DNA of 64,000 nt from JAHFOW01 sp046350595 (GTDB lineage: Bacteria; Planctomycetota; Brocadiia; Brocadiales; Brocadiaceae). Numbering within the stretch: the stretch's first letter is position 1; each line of letters opens with the position of its first letter. The position numbers and the translations under genes are program-made. A model generated the notes under the pieces. The model was not told the origin of the DNA, did no database searches, and was given only the letters and a program-made list of their open reading frames with translations. Shown here piece by piece: positions 16,111-25,250 of this stretch. The DNA lies in NCBI GenBank assembly GCA_046350595.1, contig JAXMAC010000002.1, positions 36,599 to 100,598 of the forward strand, read 5' to 3'.

Positions 16111-19020
16111 ATGAGAATTCATGCAGATATAAACTTAGGCGCAACAATATCCCCTCAAGATGCAGACCGACAGAAAAAGACGGTAAACAGACTGTTTGAA
16201 CTTCTGGAAATAGAACCCGGTGTTATCCTTGCCGACGAGGTGGGTATGGGCAAGACTTTTGTTGCATTAGCAACTGCACTGACTTACATAGCAAATACAA
16301 ATCGCCACAAAAGAATTCTCATACTAACACCCAGCAAAGAACTAAAAGATAAGTGGGACAGGGATATTGATACCTTCAGGATTTCTTGTATTAACGATAA
16401 ATCACCTTTAAAAAAGCTAGCAAAGGACGAAGGCATTGATAGCATAAAAGACCTCCTTACGAAAAAAGACGTACCTATACTGACCATACCCATCAATAGA
16501 GTTGCAGGACTACCAAAAGAAGATGAATATTTATGTTATCTGGGTGCCTATTTCAGACGGAGGGGTTTTTCAGCTCCAAAAAGAAAAGAAATGCTCGGAC
16601 AAATTGATAAGTGTGACCTGCGTACTTTTAATAATTCTATGGTCATGACACCAGAAAGATGGTTAGACGAAAAAGATGCATTTCTCAACTATGATGCTAT
16701 TAAAGATATTAACTATAGCTCATTTGATAATACTATTCGCAAAAGGTGTTCAGAAAAAGAGTTCAAGGATGCCTGTCGCAAAATAAGAAACCAAATTATT
16801 CCTGAATTTACATTCTGTATCATTGATGAGGCGCATAATTACAAAAATCCTTGGGTAAGGGGTCATAAACTTTTTAATGACGAGGACACTCCAGAACACA
16901 CACTGAAAGGCAAATTTGAAAAGATGCTGTTTCTCACCGCAACGCCATTTCAACTTGGACATGATGAACTTTTAAATATTTTTAAGATGTTTAAGGCTGC
17001 CAAAACATGTGCGAAGGATTTTGATAATCGGATCAATACATTAAAGGGACTCCTTTCAGACTATTCCAAAGTGGTTAATAGGTTCGAGAATGCATGGTTA
17101 CGGTTTTCTAAAAAATCAAGAAATGAGATACCTGAAGAAGCAAGGTTTTTAGAAGATTGCAGGGAATATCAGGATGCCCTGGCGGCAAAGAAATCATTAG
17201 AGCCAGAACTTAGAAAATTGATCGTGAGGAATGTAAAACTCAAAGATCACAGAAAAACAATTTATGGTTCTTGCATGAATCACGACAAATTTGATTGCGG
17301 CATAGATATCCCTGATAAAGACAAACCTTTATTCTTTTCCCTCTTACGATTGGAAAACGAGATTGCACGCGTTGAAAGGACGTTCATCGGTATCACTGAT
17401 AGCATGGCAACATCCGCATACAGCACATTGAGGGAATCAAAATTGTTAGGTAATTCCGTGAAGTTTCAAGACAATCCAATGATTACAAAATACCGCAAAA
17501 TGATAACCGAACTTATTCATCCCAATGACGAAACTCATCCAAAGATAAATGCCGTGGTTAATAAGGTTGTGGAAAGGTATCTCAAGGGTGAGAAGTCGTT
17601 GGTCTTTACTTTTTACATACAAACTGCCGTGGCGTTAAAAGACGCAATAAAGAGATGCATAGATAAGGAGCGCATCGCCCGACTAAACGGAATAACACGG
17701 AAAGATGATATAAATACGTACATTGAAAACACACAAAAGAAATTTACCAGCCCAAACGACCCGCGGTACTTGATTTTCAAAGAAAACTTACTTTTGACTC
17801 ACTATCAAGCAATTGTCCAAAACAGTAAAATCGAACCTGATGAAGAAGACTGGGTGCGGATAACACAATATCTCGGAGAAAATGGTTACCAGTTTAAGGC
17901 AAAGAAACGTGAAGATTATAGAATGCTTTTAAAGGTAATAGAACATCATTTTTTCAAAAAGGCAGTAAAACTTAAAAAGATCAACAAACAAGATAATATT
18001 ATTAAAAGAATTTTGGAATTGGAAAATAACTATATTAAGAACGGTTTATACATTACTGAGGAAGAACAACATGATCAGGTACAGAATAATAGCTATGCAA
18101 AGTATACGGTTAATGAAGAAGATATTGAACATATAAAAGGACTTAAGGCAATTCAATATATTTTAAATGGACCCAATATCTGGAACTATCACAAAGACAT
18201 CCTGCATAAGATTGATAATTTAGAACTGAGGAGAAAAATCCAGAGGTACATAATTCGGGAAATTACCAGAGAAGACTTGATTGTAGAAAAATTTATAAGC
18301 GCCAAATATAAGGATGAAGATGAAACCTGGATAGAGGTGATAAACAAGATTTACGCAGCAGAAGCAATATTTAATAAAACCTTTAATTCCGAAACACTCA
18401 AGGACCGTGTTGAAAGATGGCTTAAGGCTATTGTTGAGAAGTACGAAAAAATTAAGGATTGCAAAGAGGAAATAGAAAAATTCTTTCAAAATATTAATGG
18501 CTTGATTGAAATAAAAAATGATGAAGATGTTCGTGAAATACACGGCAATAGTACTATTAACAGAAGCGTGTATTTTGAAGCCTTTAATTCTCCCTTTAGA
18601 CCCGTTGTCTTGATTTGTACGTCGATTGGGAGTGAAGGCATAGACCTACAACGCGAATGCTCAGGGGTGTTCTTATACGACCTGGGATGGAATCCCGCCG
18701 CACTGGAACAAAAAATAGGAAGGATAGACAGGATTGGTTCTAAGAATAGTCGGGAAAGAGAAGCAGCTCAAGGAAATAGCCAAGAGTTACCATTTATTGA
18801 AATTTACAGACCCTTTATCAAAGGCACGCGTGACGAACGAATGCACCGGGTACTCCAAAATCGAGAAAAGTGGTTTAACTTCCTACTCGGCACAGGTGAA
18901 CGTCTTTCCGCCGATGAAAATGGCGATGAAGCAAATCCTGACCAGACAGAGAAAGAAGAAAAAATGTTTCTATTACCAGAAGATGTGGTAAGATTGTTAA
19001 CAATGAATTTAGGAGTATAA
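16111..19020 (+). CDS. Candidate defence protein C, SNF2-family helicase/translocase
   Basis: A 969-residue superfamily-2 ATPase. Walker A is DEVGMGKT at 42-49, motif Ia LILTPSKELKDKW follows, the DEAH box is IDEAHNYKN near 238-246, and motif III LTATP is near 274. The second RecA domain has TSIGSEGIDLQ near 835 and QKIGRIDRIGS near 867. The ADEVGMGKT form and the IGRIDRIGS motif are typical of SNF2/RapA-type double-stranded-DNA translocases. About 430 residues of charged helical sequence separate motif III from the second core, a large insertion that may bind DNA or a partner. The start at 16111 has a fair Shine-Dalgarno (AAGGT). Gene B ends 268 bp upstream with a palindromic repeat between, so expression may be partly separate. 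Function as an anti-phage or anti-plasmid translocase is inferred from the partner genes. Confidence 0.85.
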   Translation: MRIHADINLGATISPQDADRQKKTVNRLFELLEIEPGVILADEVGMGKTFVALATALTYIANTNRHKRILILTPSKELKDKWDRDIDTFRISCINDKSPLKKLAKDEGIDSIKDLLTKKDVPILTIPINRVAGLPKEDEYLCYLGAYFRRRGFSAPKRKEMLGQIDKCDLRTFNNSMVMTPERWLDEKDAFLNYDAIKDINYSSFDNTIRKRCSEKEFKDACRKIRNQIIPEFTFCIIDEAHNYKNPWVRGHKLFNDEDTPEHTLKGKFEKMLFLTATPFQLGHDELLNIFKMFKAAKTCAKDFDNRINTLKGLLSDYSKVVNRFENAWLRFSKKSRNEIPEEARFLEDCREYQDALAAKKSLEPELRKLIVRNVKLKDHRKTIYGSCMNHDKFDCGIDIPDKDKPLFFSLLRLENEIARVERTFIGITDSMATSAYSTLRESKLLGNSVKFQDNPMITKYRKMITELIHPNDETHPKINAVVNKVVERYLKGEKSLVFTFYIQTAVALKDAIKRCIDKERIARLNGITRKDDINTYIENTQKKFTSPNDPRYLIFKENLLLTHYQAIVQNSKIEPDEEDWVRITQYLGENGYQFKAKKREDYRMLLKVIEHHFFKKAVKLKKINKQDNIIKRILELENNYIKNGLYITEEEQHDQVQNNSYAKYTVNEEDIEHIKGLKAIQYILNGPNIWNYHKDILHKIDNLELRRKIQRYIIREITREDLIVEKFISAKYKDEDETWIEVINKIYAAEAIFNKTFNSETLKDRVERWLKAIVEKYEKIKDCKEEIEKFFQNINGLIEIKNDEDVREIHGNSTINRSVYFEAFNSPFRPVVLICTSIGSEGIDLQRECSGVFLYDLGWNPAALEQKIGRIDRIGSKNSREREAAQGNSQELPFIEIYRPFIKGTRDERMHRVLQNREKWFNFLLGTGERLSADENGDEANPDQTEKEEKMFLLPEDVVRLLTMNLGV

Positions 19021-19586
19021 TAAGAAAAGCAGTAGTTACCCATTAGAAGATTTTTGTCAAGCAAGAAAACCTCCAGCAAAAATCGCATATCTTTTGCATT
19101 ATCAAACAAAATAATTCTATAAGGTGTACCCCATTGACCGCACCCACATTTTCAAGTATTTTCAGTTATGGATTACAAAAATCCACACCAGTCATCCATC
19201 CGGAACAAGGCTCGTGCTGAACAAATTCAGCAAACGTTCAGGAATTATCCTTCATTTACACGAGGGCATGCTTGTACGATGAATCCCTTGTGACAAGGGC
19301 AAGTACTGTCCCTGAAAATTTTTGTATTATGCCATGTCCAATTGATTGCCACACATTTATGGTTATATGCCTAACCCTTTGCGGCTCATTGCATAGACGG
19401 ACTTTGAAGATTATAGTAGTATCTTGTACAAACTTCTTTTGAATAAGTTTTTTATAACCCCCTTCACCCCCTTTATTAAGGGGGATTTAGTTGATGCTTT
19501 GCTTCGGTATGAGTATTGTATAACAATTTAATATAATTTTTACTTTGCGTTCTTTGGCCTTTGCGGTGATAAGGTGTTTTTAATCC
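19021..19586. other. Gap after the helicase gene: no gene, partial repeat end
   Basis: No supported gene. Positions about 19422-19462 read like a degenerate outer end of the dispersed element (TATAGTAGTATCTTGTAC, then ACTTCTTTTGAATAAGTTTT). Positions 19455-19490 form a short inverted repeat of CCCCCTT and AAGGGGG. Confidence 0.5.
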
Positions 19587-19991
19587 TTATTGTTTGTAAA
19601 TCTTCTCCGCCAATAAGATGTTTTTATCTCTATTAAATGAGGTTCGTTGAACAGTTGCCTTAATCACAACGGGTTTTCCATTCCATGGAAAACAAAACGA
19701 AAACGCCCTTCTTTCCCTATACGGCAAGGCGGTGTTCTTTTCGATAAAGAGGGACTCATTCTGCGCGCCTTTTATATGGCCGGATTCATCCTGTAATTCA
19801 ATGGTCACCATGACTTCCCGGTAGCCATAGTCTCCCGTGGGTACGTTGTGAGGAATGGAGGTGTTTTCAACTTCCAGCGTTCCTTCAATGTTACGGTCTG
19901 AAAGAACGACCTTTGGAAAAGGAGAGGCCTGACATAATGGCCTCCTTTGATTACAAAGGGTTACAATTGCGAATTGGCTAAAGGTCTCCAT
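19587..19991 (-). pseudogene. C-terminal fragment resembling a multihaem cytochrome tail
   Basis: The 134-residue frame has protein-like sequence from about residue 30. The stretch VENTSIPHNVPTGDYGYREV resembles the HxxPTG-containing C-terminal domain seen after the haem region of some multihaem cytochromes, and it continues with RERRAFSF and AEKIYKQ before the stop. No CXXCH is left and the first 25 residues look random. I therefore read it as the surviving tail of a larger gene, truncated at its 5' side near 19960. A full gene of another type cannot be excluded. Confidence 0.4.
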
Positions 19992-19999
19992 AATTCTAC

Positions 20000-20322
20000 G
20001 CTACCAAAAAGGTGAACCAGAAGAAAAAGATTCATGGCAGGATTTACAGTTACTTGACCATCTGGAGTTTAAAAGGGATGAAGTAGAAAAAATACTCAGA
20101 GGTCTATAAATGATAGTTTACCTAAAAAAGCTGAAAGAAATTACAGAGATTGAGTTTTGGGATATTGTTGAAGATGCAATAATAACGAATATTAACGAAC
20201 TGAGAATTATCCTGCAAAACAAGGCCTTTCAACAGCCTGCTTCTTTGCTTGATGCATATGGGACTATTTTGTCCTGTGCTCTATTTTATAAGCCCTTCGG
20301 GCTTTACCTTTGGCATCCTTAG
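20000..20322 (+). pseudogene. Two small coding remnants of unknown origin
   Basis: A frame open upstream gives YQKGEPEEKDSWQDLQLLDH and ends at about 20108. A second frame begins at an ATG at 20110 (MIVYLKKLKEITEIEFWDIV...) and runs 70 codons into an unrelated end near 20322. The 1-4 nt spacing is what a coupled gene pair, for example a toxin-antitoxin pair, would leave, but neither piece matches a family I can name. The second one runs into the 3' end of the convergent aminotransferase gene. Confidence 0.3.
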
Positions 20323-21599
20323 TTTTGTAAGTTTGATAATATCTCATCCAATATCTTTATCACGAGATTAATATCGTGATGGGTAATTATCAGAGGAGGC
20401 TGGAATGTGAGCACGTTTCGCGAAATGCCGGTTTTCCCGGCTAAAATGCCGCGATCTTTTAACTGTTCAAGGATGTTATCCAGTTCTTCGGCGGCCGGTA
20501 TTTTGTTTTCTCTGACCAGTTCAGCGCCTGTCATAAGCCCCTTTCCCCGTACATCCCCAATAATCTTATGTTTTTGCTTTAGTCCAAACAGTTTCTCCCG
20601 TAAATAACTTCCCAGTTCCTGAGCCCTTTGCGCGAGGTGATGTTTTTCTATGACGTTGATGGTCGTAAGCGCCGCCGTGGCCGATACAGGATTACCCCCC
20701 ATCGTGGATGCGCCGGGACGGCTGTAACATGCAGCAATTTTGTCATTTGTTATAAAGGCGCCTATAGGTGTGCCATTAGCAAGCGCCTTTGCAACAGTCA
20801 TGATATCAGGAACAACGCCCCAGTGTTCCGTTGCAAACATCTTCCCTGTCCGTCCAAAACCCGTTTGAACTTCATCGGCAATGAGAAGGACGTTATATGT
20901 GTCAAGAATTTCGCGGACCACCTTGAAATATTCAGGCGGCGGTGTAATGATACCGCCGTTACCCTGGATAGGCTCGATAATAAAGGCTGCAAAACCACCA
21001 CGTTTGACAACTTCCTCAAGACGCCGTGCGCATTTTAAATTACAATCCGGATAGGCCAGCCCATAATCACATCGATAACAATACGCTGCGGGGATGTGAA
21101 CAATGTCATTTAATGGATTTGGATCTGTTCGCCACATGCTAATACCGGTAAGATTCATGGTGAGTTTTGTCCGGCCATGAAGCCCCTGCTGTACGGCAAC
21201 AAACTTGTGTTTGTTAGTATAGAGTTGGGCGAGGAGCGCTGCGCCTTCATTTGCCTCTGAACCGCTGGCGCAAAAGAATGTCCGATTGAGATTTCCCGGT
21301 GTAATGTGCGCCAATTTTTCCGCAAGGTCTACGATAGGCTGCGTGAGATAAATGGTGGTGGTATGCTGAAGCGTTTTGACCTGCTCGCAAATACTTGCTA
21401 CAATTTCCGGATTACAGTGGCCTGCATTCATTACGGATACCCCGCCATAAAAATCCAGATATTGTTTACCTGTGTGGTCGTAGAGGTACTGCATCTCTCC
21501 CCTTACGATCTGCATCGGTTTTTTATAAAAGTGGTAAACACAGGGAATGAGATATTCCCGCTTTTTTTGAAGAATGGCATCTGGTCCTATATAGGTCAT
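20319..21599 (-). CDS. Class III PLP-dependent aminotransferase
   Basis: A 426-residue fold-type I aminotransferase of subgroup III (4-aminobutyrate/alanine-glyoxylate type). Visible marks are CASGSEANEGA (phosphate-binding turn, about 110), LLIADEVQTGFGRTG (Asp that holds the PLP ring, about 240) and TVAKALANG with the Schiff-base Lys at about 272. STMGGNPVSATAALTTI is a conserved closing motif. GLAYPDCNLKCARRLE in the middle matches the alanine-glyoxylate aminotransferase-2-like branch. Substrate pair is not decided by sequence: omega-amino acids, ornithine or alanine/glyoxylate are all possible. It is cytoplasmic. The U32 gene upstream on the same strand ends 163 bp away, with a repeat fragment in the gap. 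Confidence 0.9.
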   Translation of the reverse strand: MTYIGPDAILQKKREYLIPCVYHFYKKPMQIVRGEMQYLYDHTGKQYLDFYGGVSVMNAGHCNPEIVASICEQVKTLQHTTTIYLTQPIVDLAEKLAHITPGNLNRTFFCASGSEANEGAALLAQLYTNKHKFVAVQQGLHGRTKLTMNLTGISMWRTDPNPLNDIVHIPAAYCYRCDYGLAYPDCNLKCARRLEEVVKRGGFAAFIIEPIQGNGGIITPPPEYFKVVREILDTYNVLLIADEVQTGFGRTGKMFATEHWGVVPDIMTVAKALANGTPIGAFITNDKIAACYSRPGASTMGGNPVSATAALTTINVIEKHHLAQRAQELGSYLREKLFGLKQKHKIIGDVRGKGLMTGAELVRENKIPAAEELDNILEQLKDRGILAGKTGISRNVLTFQPPLIITHHDINLVIKILDEILSNLQN

Positions 21600-21707
21600 G
21601 GTTATTTTTTGAAAAATTGTTTTTTTAGATTAGTGTTGAATTCCAATTCCTTTTCCAACTCCTTTGTTTGCTATAGTAAACTTCTTAAATGAGTTGGCAT
21701 TACTATT

Positions 21708-21741
21708 GTCGTTGCGAGCAAAGCGAAGCAATCTTTCCCCT
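21708..21741 (-). repeat. Short fragment of the dispersed element (copy F)
   Basis: About 34 bp matching the TTGTCATTGCGAGC...GCGAAGCAATCTTTCCC arm of the 227-bp element, between the aminotransferase and U32 genes. Confidence 0.7.
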
Positions 21742-21761
21742 ATCGTTTTGAATTGTATGCT

Positions 21762-23819
21762 TTACTTGAGGCTCTTCATTACCACTGCTGTACTCCTTGA
21801 ATGTGTTATATCCTGCGCATACCCCCCTAGATTAAAGCCCCTGGGACTTGATTCTACCAGGGTGTCCCAATCCTTTTCCTGAATGGGGAGTGAAAGGTTT
21901 GGATGCTCCTGATATATATTCAGGTACTTACGATATAACCTTACCAGGGTTTTTACAAGAACATCTTCATAATATTGCGCTTCAATCCTGAATACCTTTA
22001 TGCCTGTTTGTGTGAAGGACTGAAGGTAGGGTAGCGCACAAATATCTCTGGCCAGCAAGAGATGATTGCGGCAGTACTGGTCGACTTCAATCGGTCTTAT
22101 CTCTCCTCGTTCATCTTTCATTGCATACCCCATGTGCTGGCATACGAGTCTGCACTGGTCCATCTTATGTGACTTTGATATTACCATGGCCGGGATACAG
22201 TGTTCAAGCACCATGCCGGAAACAGGCCCATGCACAATGCATTCCAGGGGTAAAGAAGCATAATAGGCCAGTTGTGTCAAATATTTAAATGAACATTCCA
22301 GAGGTACGGTATTTCCCGATGCCCCGAGTTCTCCTAAAAGGCTTAAAGCCTCTCCGTTGAGGCTGTTTAATGAGTAGTCAGCCAGGCAGTTTAACCCAAA
22401 TTGCCTTGCCAGCCGGAGGGCGCCAATATCATGAACCAGCACATAGTCAAAACCGAACGAGGCTGCCTGTTCACACAGCCACATAGTATCAACCATTTCA
22501 CGACTGGTGGTTATCCGGGGTGTTGTTATTCCGATGGTTTTGCCTTCATCATGTATCATGGCGCACGCCTCTTTGTATAATGATTTTGTCCATCGTTGTT
22601 TTTTTAACGGCGATACCTCACCGCTTATATAGATACGGTCTGCCCCCCCTTCCAGCGCCGCTTTCAGTCCATCCATCGAGGCAACCTTGACGGATAATAA
22701 GGGAGGGTATGCATCTGCATCTGCAATTTTAAGAGTAGGGATATTTTCTTTTCCTGTGTTTTCGTCGTGCGTTTCCGGCGTTTGACTATCAAAGGGATTG
22801 TTATGAATATCCTCCCGCGTAAGCGTTGTCTCTTTTGATGCACGGCTTAAAAACAGGGGTTCACGGTTTCCTGAAATATCAACAAGGTTAGCAGAGGAGG
22901 GAGTAAAGGCCATCGATGTGGTAAGCTCCCGCACCCGGTGATCGTACAATTGTTCATATTCAGCCGCGTCGAGAATATACGCAGCCGGATTTTCAAAATA
23001 GGCATCGATAGCTTTACGGTAGATACCGACAACCTCTCTCAGGAAATCGGCATGGCGCATGCGTCCTTCTATTTTAAAAGAACACACGCCGGCCTGAATG
23101 AGATCAGGGATATGCCTCAAAAGGCACATGTCCTTCATTGCCAGCAAGTGTCCGGAAGGCAGATCTCCGATGGGTTGTCCTGAGACGCTTTCCACAAGGG
23201 TGTAGTTCCACCGGCAAGGCTTCATACATTCCCCGCGGTTGGCGCTCTTTCCAAACAATACTCCGCTTGTATAACACTGTCCGCTCTGACAAACGCAGAG
23301 GTCTCCGTGAACAAAGTACTCAACTTCTATCCCTGTCTTTTCGTGGATTTCCTTTACCTGCGCGAGTGAAATATCCCGTGAGGTGACAATACGCCGTACG
23401 CCCAGTTCTTTCAGGGTCAATGCAGATTCCACATTGTGGATATTCATCATGGTGCTGATGTGGACGGGAAGGGGAATCCCCACCTGCCGGATTATATTGA
23501 GTATGCCCAGATCCTGGATTATGACGGCATCGACATTGATTTCGCCCAGAAAACCCAGAAAACGCCGTGCGTCGTTGAGTTCATTATCACTGAGGAGATT
23601 GTTAACCGTGATGTATACTTTTACATTGCGGCTGTGGGCAAATTGTACGGCATCAACAATCTGTTCATCGGTAAAATTAAAATCTGAACGATGGAGTCGC
23701 ATGTTAAATCGTTTACCACCGATGTACACTGCATCGGCGCCAGCTTCTATTACCGCGACAAACGCTTCCCATCGGCCTGCGGGGGCAAGGAGTTCAACAC
23801 TCGATTTTAAAAATTTCAT
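21762..23819 (-). CDS. Peptidase U32 family protein (RlhA/TrhP-like)
   Basis: A 685-residue protein of the U32 family, in bacteria now linked to prephenate-dependent hydroxylation of rRNA (RlhA) and tRNA (TrhP) as well as to collagenase-like activity. The N-terminal TIM-barrel half has LLAPAGRWEAFVAVIEAGAD, AVYIGG and the family signature HGDLCVCQSGQCY with iron-sulfur type cysteines, followed by NRGECMKPCRWNY. The second half repeats a barrel-like region (LLSVKVASMDGLKAALEGGA). The length suggests the long RlhA-like layout and not the 330-450-aa TrhP or YhbU form. The stop is 90 nt inside sequence that overlaps no other gene. Which RNA it modifies is not known. Confidence 0.88.
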   Translation of the reverse strand: MKFLKSSVELLAPAGRWEAFVAVIEAGADAVYIGGKRFNMRLHRSDFNFTDEQIVDAVQFAHSRNVKVYITVNNLLSDNELNDARRFLGFLGEINVDAVIIQDLGILNIIRQVGIPLPVHISTMMNIHNVESALTLKELGVRRIVTSRDISLAQVKEIHEKTGIEVEYFVHGDLCVCQSGQCYTSGVLFGKSANRGECMKPCRWNYTLVESVSGQPIGDLPSGHLLAMKDMCLLRHIPDLIQAGVCSFKIEGRMRHADFLREVVGIYRKAIDAYFENPAAYILDAAEYEQLYDHRVRELTTSMAFTPSSANLVDISGNREPLFLSRASKETTLTREDIHNNPFDSQTPETHDENTGKENIPTLKIADADAYPPLLSVKVASMDGLKAALEGGADRIYISGEVSPLKKQRWTKSLYKEACAMIHDEGKTIGITTPRITTSREMVDTMWLCEQAASFGFDYVLVHDIGALRLARQFGLNCLADYSLNSLNGEALSLLGELGASGNTVPLECSFKYLTQLAYYASLPLECIVHGPVSGMVLEHCIPAMVISKSHKMDQCRLVCQHMGYAMKDERGEIRPIEVDQYCRNHLLLARDICALPYLQSFTQTGIKVFRIEAQYYEDVLVKTLVRLYRKYLNIYQEHPNLSLPIQEKDWDTLVESSPRGFNLGGYAQDITHSRSTAVVMKSLK

Positions 23820-23878
23820 GGTATCCTTTCTGCGTTACGGTACACGTTAAATGTTTAACTTAATTGCACAGATTACCT

Positions 23879-23954
23879 GTTTGTAGTAGCGACTTCAGTC
23901 GCTTCCTTGTAATGGACAATATGCAGGCATGACGACTGAAGTCGTCACTACAAA
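23879..23954. repeat. Inverted repeat of the GTAGCGACTTCAGTCGC type
   Basis: The arms GTTTGTAGTAGCGACTTCAG and its near-complement around 23930-23954 form a stem of about 25 bp with small inner palindromes (CGACTTCAGTCG). One arm recurs at 63908-63933. It sits downstream of the AMP-binding gene and upstream of the U32 gene start. Confidence 0.8.
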
Positions 23955-23988
23955 CTTGATGTTACCGACTGTCTCAAGGTAGTCCACT

Positions 23989-25245
23989 TTAATATACCCC
24001 TATCTTTGCATTTGATTCTAAACCCTGTAATAACGAAGGATTCCTGACGCCATCCTGATGAATACCCAGCGATTGTGCATACTGAGTTGGCGCTATGCGA
24101 AAGGCCTCGTCTCTTTCAAACATATTGGGGATGAGGAACGATTCATCGAGCCGGTGGAAAACCACCTGTCCTTTTTCTCCATAATTAACAATCTGAGCAA
24201 GGCGCTTTTTATCAGGATGAATCCCTTCTCTTTTTGAAACAACCTGAAGTACCATACGCGGTCCTGGCGGATAGTAATCCAGGTCGTAATTCATCGATTC
24301 CTCAATCTCCATGCATAGACCAAAAAGCGTGTTACCATAACCCGCAATGTGTACTGCATTGGGAAACAGCTCCTCTTTGAATTTTCTCAGTTGTTCCTGT
24401 CCCACGGCGACGCCGCCGTAATGAATGCCACGGATGTGCATCCGATGGTCATAATGCATTTCTTCGGCCATCTTTATAAGCAGAGGGGGCGTTGAATAGA
24501 TGACTTCAATATGCTGCCGTTTTAATATGTCCAACGCTTGTTCAATAATGTGACTGATATATCGCTGGTAGCCGAGTGAGCCTGGAACGAGTTTTTTCAC
24601 CCATCGGGGGTCCAGATCGATAGAAAATGGATCCATACTTCCCATACTGTTTGCTACCAGGCTGACCGCCTTTCCAATAATATGCGGCCCGCCAGGTCCT
24701 GCCCAGAGCCAGTTTGCCCCCTGTGGGAATCCCCTTTGCACGGCGATGTACCGAAACCACTCCACAAAGGCGATATAAAACTCTTTCTTCAAATAAGCCG
24801 TTACCTTGGGAAGCCCTGTTGTTCCAGCCGTTTCTCCCAGGATCAAATGTTCCTTATTTTCCAGATACATTTTGGGAATAAAGTATTCCAGTGGGTACCG
24901 GCGAAGGTCTTCTTCCTCCATCGGGCCCAAAATATGCAAATCATCAAAAGAAGAAATATCCTTTCGCGCGTTGATTCCCAGCATTTTCTCTTTTTCGAGC
25001 CAGTATAGTGAACCAATCGTGGGGTCGAAGTGTATTGATATGATATGTCGCACCCATTCCTCTATAGGCGCACCAAACCATTCAGCATCTTGAAATGCAG
25101 CGGTCTTTGAAAACAGACTTACCTGAGAACGCTCTCCCTTCGGGACAAAATCACTACCCCTCATTGAAGTGTAATTGTCAACAGTCATTCCATCATTTAA
25201 CATGTGATGTTCCTCTTGCTGGTCAAACGACGCCAATTGAACCAA
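23989..25245 (-). CDS. ANL-superfamily adenylate-forming ligase (PaaK-like)
   Basis: A 418-residue enzyme of the acyl-adenylating superfamily, similar in size to phenylacetate-CoA ligases. The ATP-binding P-loop is GETAGTTGLPK near residue 138. The adenine/substrate strand IHYGGVAVGQEQ and the A5-type motif AGYGNTLFG near 305 follow. The C-terminal lid domain looks short. It would activate a carboxylic acid as its AMP ester and perhaps pass it to CoA or a carrier; the acid is unknown. An early ATG within the first 30 codons (MLNDGMTVD) is an alternative start. It directly follows the phosphoesterase gene (5-bp gap) and belongs to a minus-strand run with an RND exporter, an SCP2 protein and a thioester-reductase-like SDR, so a lipid-related role is plausible. 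Confidence 0.75.
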   Translation of the reverse strand: MVQLASFDQQEEHHMLNDGMTVDNYTSMRGSDFVPKGERSQVSLFSKTAAFQDAEWFGAPIEEWVRHIISIHFDPTIGSLYWLEKEKMLGINARKDISSFDDLHILGPMEEEDLRRYPLEYFIPKMYLENKEHLILGETAGTTGLPKVTAYLKKEFYIAFVEWFRYIAVQRGFPQGANWLWAGPGGPHIIGKAVSLVANSMGSMDPFSIDLDPRWVKKLVPGSLGYQRYISHIIEQALDILKRQHIEVIYSTPPLLIKMAEEMHYDHRMHIRGIHYGGVAVGQEQLRKFKEELFPNAVHIAGYGNTLFGLCMEIEESMNYDLDYYPPGPRMVLQVVSKREGIHPDKKRLAQIVNYGEKGQVVFHRLDESFLIPNMFERDEAFRIAPTQYAQSLGIHQDGVRNPSLLQGLESNAKIGVY

Positions 25246-25250
25246 AACAT

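Noticed and set aside
12638..19020. DISARM class 1 system
   Set aside because: No DrmA, DrmB or methyltransferase is present. Only the PLD plus SNF2 pairing is shared.
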